43,231 nucleotides of DNA. Source: Chlamydiota bacterium. Its GTDB lineage: Bacteria > Chlamydiota > Chlamydiia > Chlamydiales > Parachlamydiaceae. The stretch lies in contig JABDGQ010000011.1 of assembly GCA_013285965.1 (NCBI GenBank), positions 1-43,231 on the forward strand. The letters run 5' to 3'. How positions within the stretch are numbered: the stretch's first letter is position 1; the number at the start of each line of letters is the position of its first letter. Below the pieces are notes generated by a model. That model was not told where the DNA came from. It was given only the letters and a program-made list of their open reading frames with translations, and searched no databases. Made by a program: the position numbers and the translations under genes. Shown here one piece after another: positions 41,900-43,231 of this stretch.

Positions 41900-42346
41900 A
41901 TGTTCACACGCAAAACAGCCAAATGTTGTTCTTTATTTTTGTTAGTATTCAGACGCATGATGGGTCTGATTTTTATCATTTTTTCTATGGGAGCATGCGG
42001 CTATAATTCTTCCGAAGAATTTCAGGAAGAGGGAGAGGCGATTATGTCAACTCTCATTAAAGAATTGCACCAAATAAATAGGCGTGAAGAGCTGCTAGTA
42101 GCGCAAGATAGATTGGAAAGATATTTTGAGAAATTGGCCGATTTAATGATTATGGCACAAAAGTTTCACAATAATCCGGTTTTAAAGAAAAACGTGTTGT
42201 CAACACCACTATCGGACTTAAACGAACAATTGCGTATTGAATTAGCTCGTATTTATCAGATTGATGGTGGGCGACTTTTGATTGAAAAAATACAATACAA
42301 AGCTTTGCAAAAATTAGTTTTATTTGAGAAACAAAATCAGCTTTAA
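41900..42346 (+). CDS. Small candidate lipoprotein
   Basis: Protein of 148 residues from the ATG at 41900; the frame is open from a GTG at 41852, and ATG at 41957 is also possible. A basic n-region (FTRKTAKCC) is followed by hydrophobic residues and FSMGAC, a fair lipobox with Cys33 as the lipidated residue. The mature part is helical and charged (EEGEAIMSTLIKELHQINRR, AQDRLERYFEKLADLMIMAQ), likely coiled coil, and faces the periplasm. Family not recognised. It is divergent from the tRNA pair and 225 bases upstream of rimO; a hairpin follows the stop. Confidence 0.65.
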   Translation: MFTRKTAKCCSLFLLVFRRMMGLIFIIFSMGACGYNSSEEFQEEGEAIMSTLIKELHQINRREELLVAQDRLERYFEKLADLMIMAQKFHNNPVLKKNVLSTPLSDLNEQLRIELARIYQIDGGRLLIEKIQYKALQKLVLFEKQNQL

Positions 42347-42384
42347 AACCATCGTTTTATTATAGACAACCCCACAGATGGTTT
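42346..42384 (+). terminator. Stem-loop after the lipoprotein gene
   Basis: AAACCATC (42346-42353) and GATGGTTT (42377-42384) form an 8-bp stem directly at the stop codon, followed by a mixed AT tract. AAAGAAGTCTA at 42458-42468 further downstream is a remnant terminus of the family 1 repeat. Confidence 0.4.
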
Positions 42385-42571
42385 ATAGTAAATTTTATGA
42401 TATTAATTGTTTTGAGGGGTTTTGTTTTTTTTCTGAATTTGTCCTTATCTTGCAACCAAAGAAGTCTAATGAAACTTAAGTGTTAAATGTAATTATTCGT
42501 TAATTGAGTTTTAAAATTTTATCCTTTATAGTATTATACATCTTTAAAAATTACGATGGAGAGTTATTATA

Positions 42572-43231
42572 ATGTTGCCAATATATTCAGACGAAGATGA
42601 AAGCCGTTTACCTACTACTCTGCCGGTAAAGCCAAAGCAAGAAAGTGGGAAGTTAGATTTTTATTTGGATGGCAACAAAATCTATTTTATTAGCTTAGGC
42701 TGCCCACGCAATCTTGTGGATAGCGAAGTTATGCTTGGTATTTTATTGCAGGCTGGTTATGAGGTAGCGCCTATTTTAGAAGAAGCCGATTATATTGTAA
42801 TTAATACTTGTGGCTTTCTTGAAGCCTCTCGGCAAGAATCAATGGACACTGTGCGTGACACTTTAGAGCAACGTAAAAAATCTGCTAAACTTATTGTGAC
42901 AGGTTGTATGGTGCAAACACACAGTGTGCAAATGAAACAAGAATTTCCACACATCGACTATCTTTTGGGATCAGGTGATTTGAATGGTATCTTGGCGGCT
43001 GTGCAATCGACACAGAGTGGAGAACTGATCACTTCGGCCCGCAGTTATTTAGAGGTGGGGGAAATACCGCGCCGCCTTTCCACGCCAAAACACTATGCCT
43101 ATTTAAAAATTGCTGAGGGTTGTCGTAAACGTTGTGCCTATTGCGTCATTCCTACAATTAAAGGACCTTTGAAAAGTAAAACTGTAGAACAAGTTATCAA
43201 AGAATTTAGATTATTACTCAAACAAGATGTG
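42572..43231 (+). CDS. rimO: Ribosomal protein S12 methylthiotransferase RimO (5' part, cut by window end)
   Basis: Radical-SAM enzyme that adds a methylthio group to an aspartate of ribosomal protein S12, using two iron-sulfur clusters. The first 220 residues are present and open to the window end. The N-terminal UPF0004 domain has FISLGCPRNLVDSEVMLGIL, VINTCGFLEASRQES and LIVTGCMVQ, whose three Cys bind one cluster. The radical SAM motif is EGCRKRCAYCVIPTIKG (C-x3-C-x2-C). These favour RimO over MiaB (CPRNLVDSE is RimO-like). A 30-residue N-terminal tail precedes the domain. GGAGAG 8 bases before the ATG at 42572 fixes the start. Confidence 0.93.
   Translation, partial: MLPIYSDEDESRLPTTLPVKPKQESGKLDFYLDGNKIYFISLGCPRNLVDSEVMLGILLQAGYEVAPILEEADYIVINTCGFLEASRQESMDTVRDTLEQRKKSAKLIVTGCMVQTHSVQMKQEFPHIDYLLGSGDLNGILAAVQSTQSGELITSARSYLEVGEIPRRLSTPKHYAYLKIAEGCRKRCAYCVIPTIKGPLKSKTVEQVIKEFRLLLKQDV

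Noticed and set aside
1-43231. CRISPR arrays, prophage, rRNA, complete insertion sequences
   Set aside because: No regularly spaced direct repeats, no phage structural or integrase genes, no rRNA-like sequence and no transposase gene were seen on either strand.

Overview
The window is an AT-rich, gene-dense bacterial chromosome segment that best fits the Chlamydiae, probably an amoeba-associated (Parachlamydiaceae-like) lineage rather than the animal-pathogen genus Chlamydia. The main reasons are a chlamydial-type ATP/ADP translocase (38556-40097), the block ptsN-dut-accD-sodA in the order I remember from Chlamydia (CT291-CT294), a gene-D-E-F-G secretion block like CT573-CT569, a CHLPS-type alpha/beta hydrolase, and three tRNAs without encoded CCA. 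Photolyase, a fatty-acid desaturase, gmhA and a solo TolB-like propeller are accessory genes that point to the larger genomes of environmental chlamydiae. The genus assignment is inference.

Layout. 58-4995 (minus): MFS transporter, TolB-like periplasmic propeller, M42 aminopeptidase and CPD photolyase. 5203-8026 (plus): RluA pseudouridine synthase, thioredoxin reductase and a putative outer-membrane protein. 8123-9610 (minus): acpS behind a membrane PIN/TRAM protein. 9958-15061: a small membrane protein, the CHLPS-type hydrolase, then ptsN, dut, accD and sodA on the minus strand. 15222-18334 (plus): a small charged protein, a Thr/Glu-rich outer-membrane protein and HtrA protease. 18642-19799 (minus): an orphan protein. 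19955-24406 (minus): one tight envelope operon transcribed gmhA, lpxK, dicarboxylate symporter, kdsD, membrane protein. Then tRNA-Cys (plus) and a desaturase (minus).

26219-36006 (plus) is the centrepiece, a type II secretion/pseudopilus operon: an anchored acidic protein in the GspC position, secretin GspD, ATPase GspE, platform GspF, pseudopilins GspG and GspH/I/J-like, and a GspK-like protein. All four pseudopilins lack the glycine normally required before the prepilin cleavage site. recJ (minus) converges on this operon. A long non-coding leader precedes the ATP/ADP translocase, followed by a YitT-type membrane protein, tRNA-Asp and tRNA-Val (minus), a small candidate lipoprotein, and the 5' part of rimO running off the window.

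The most unusual non-coding content is a set of short dispersed inverted-repeat elements in the intergenic gaps. I see three sequence families, with termini like TAGACTTCTTTCGAAATT, AACTCACCTTACGCATAA and CTGAATTTTGAGTTTTTT. They occur as full, internally deleted and composite copies, often exactly at the 3' ends of genes, and in places supply the stop codon. They look like MITE/REP-type elements that may double as terminators. I saw no CRISPR array, prophage, intact insertion sequence or rRNA.
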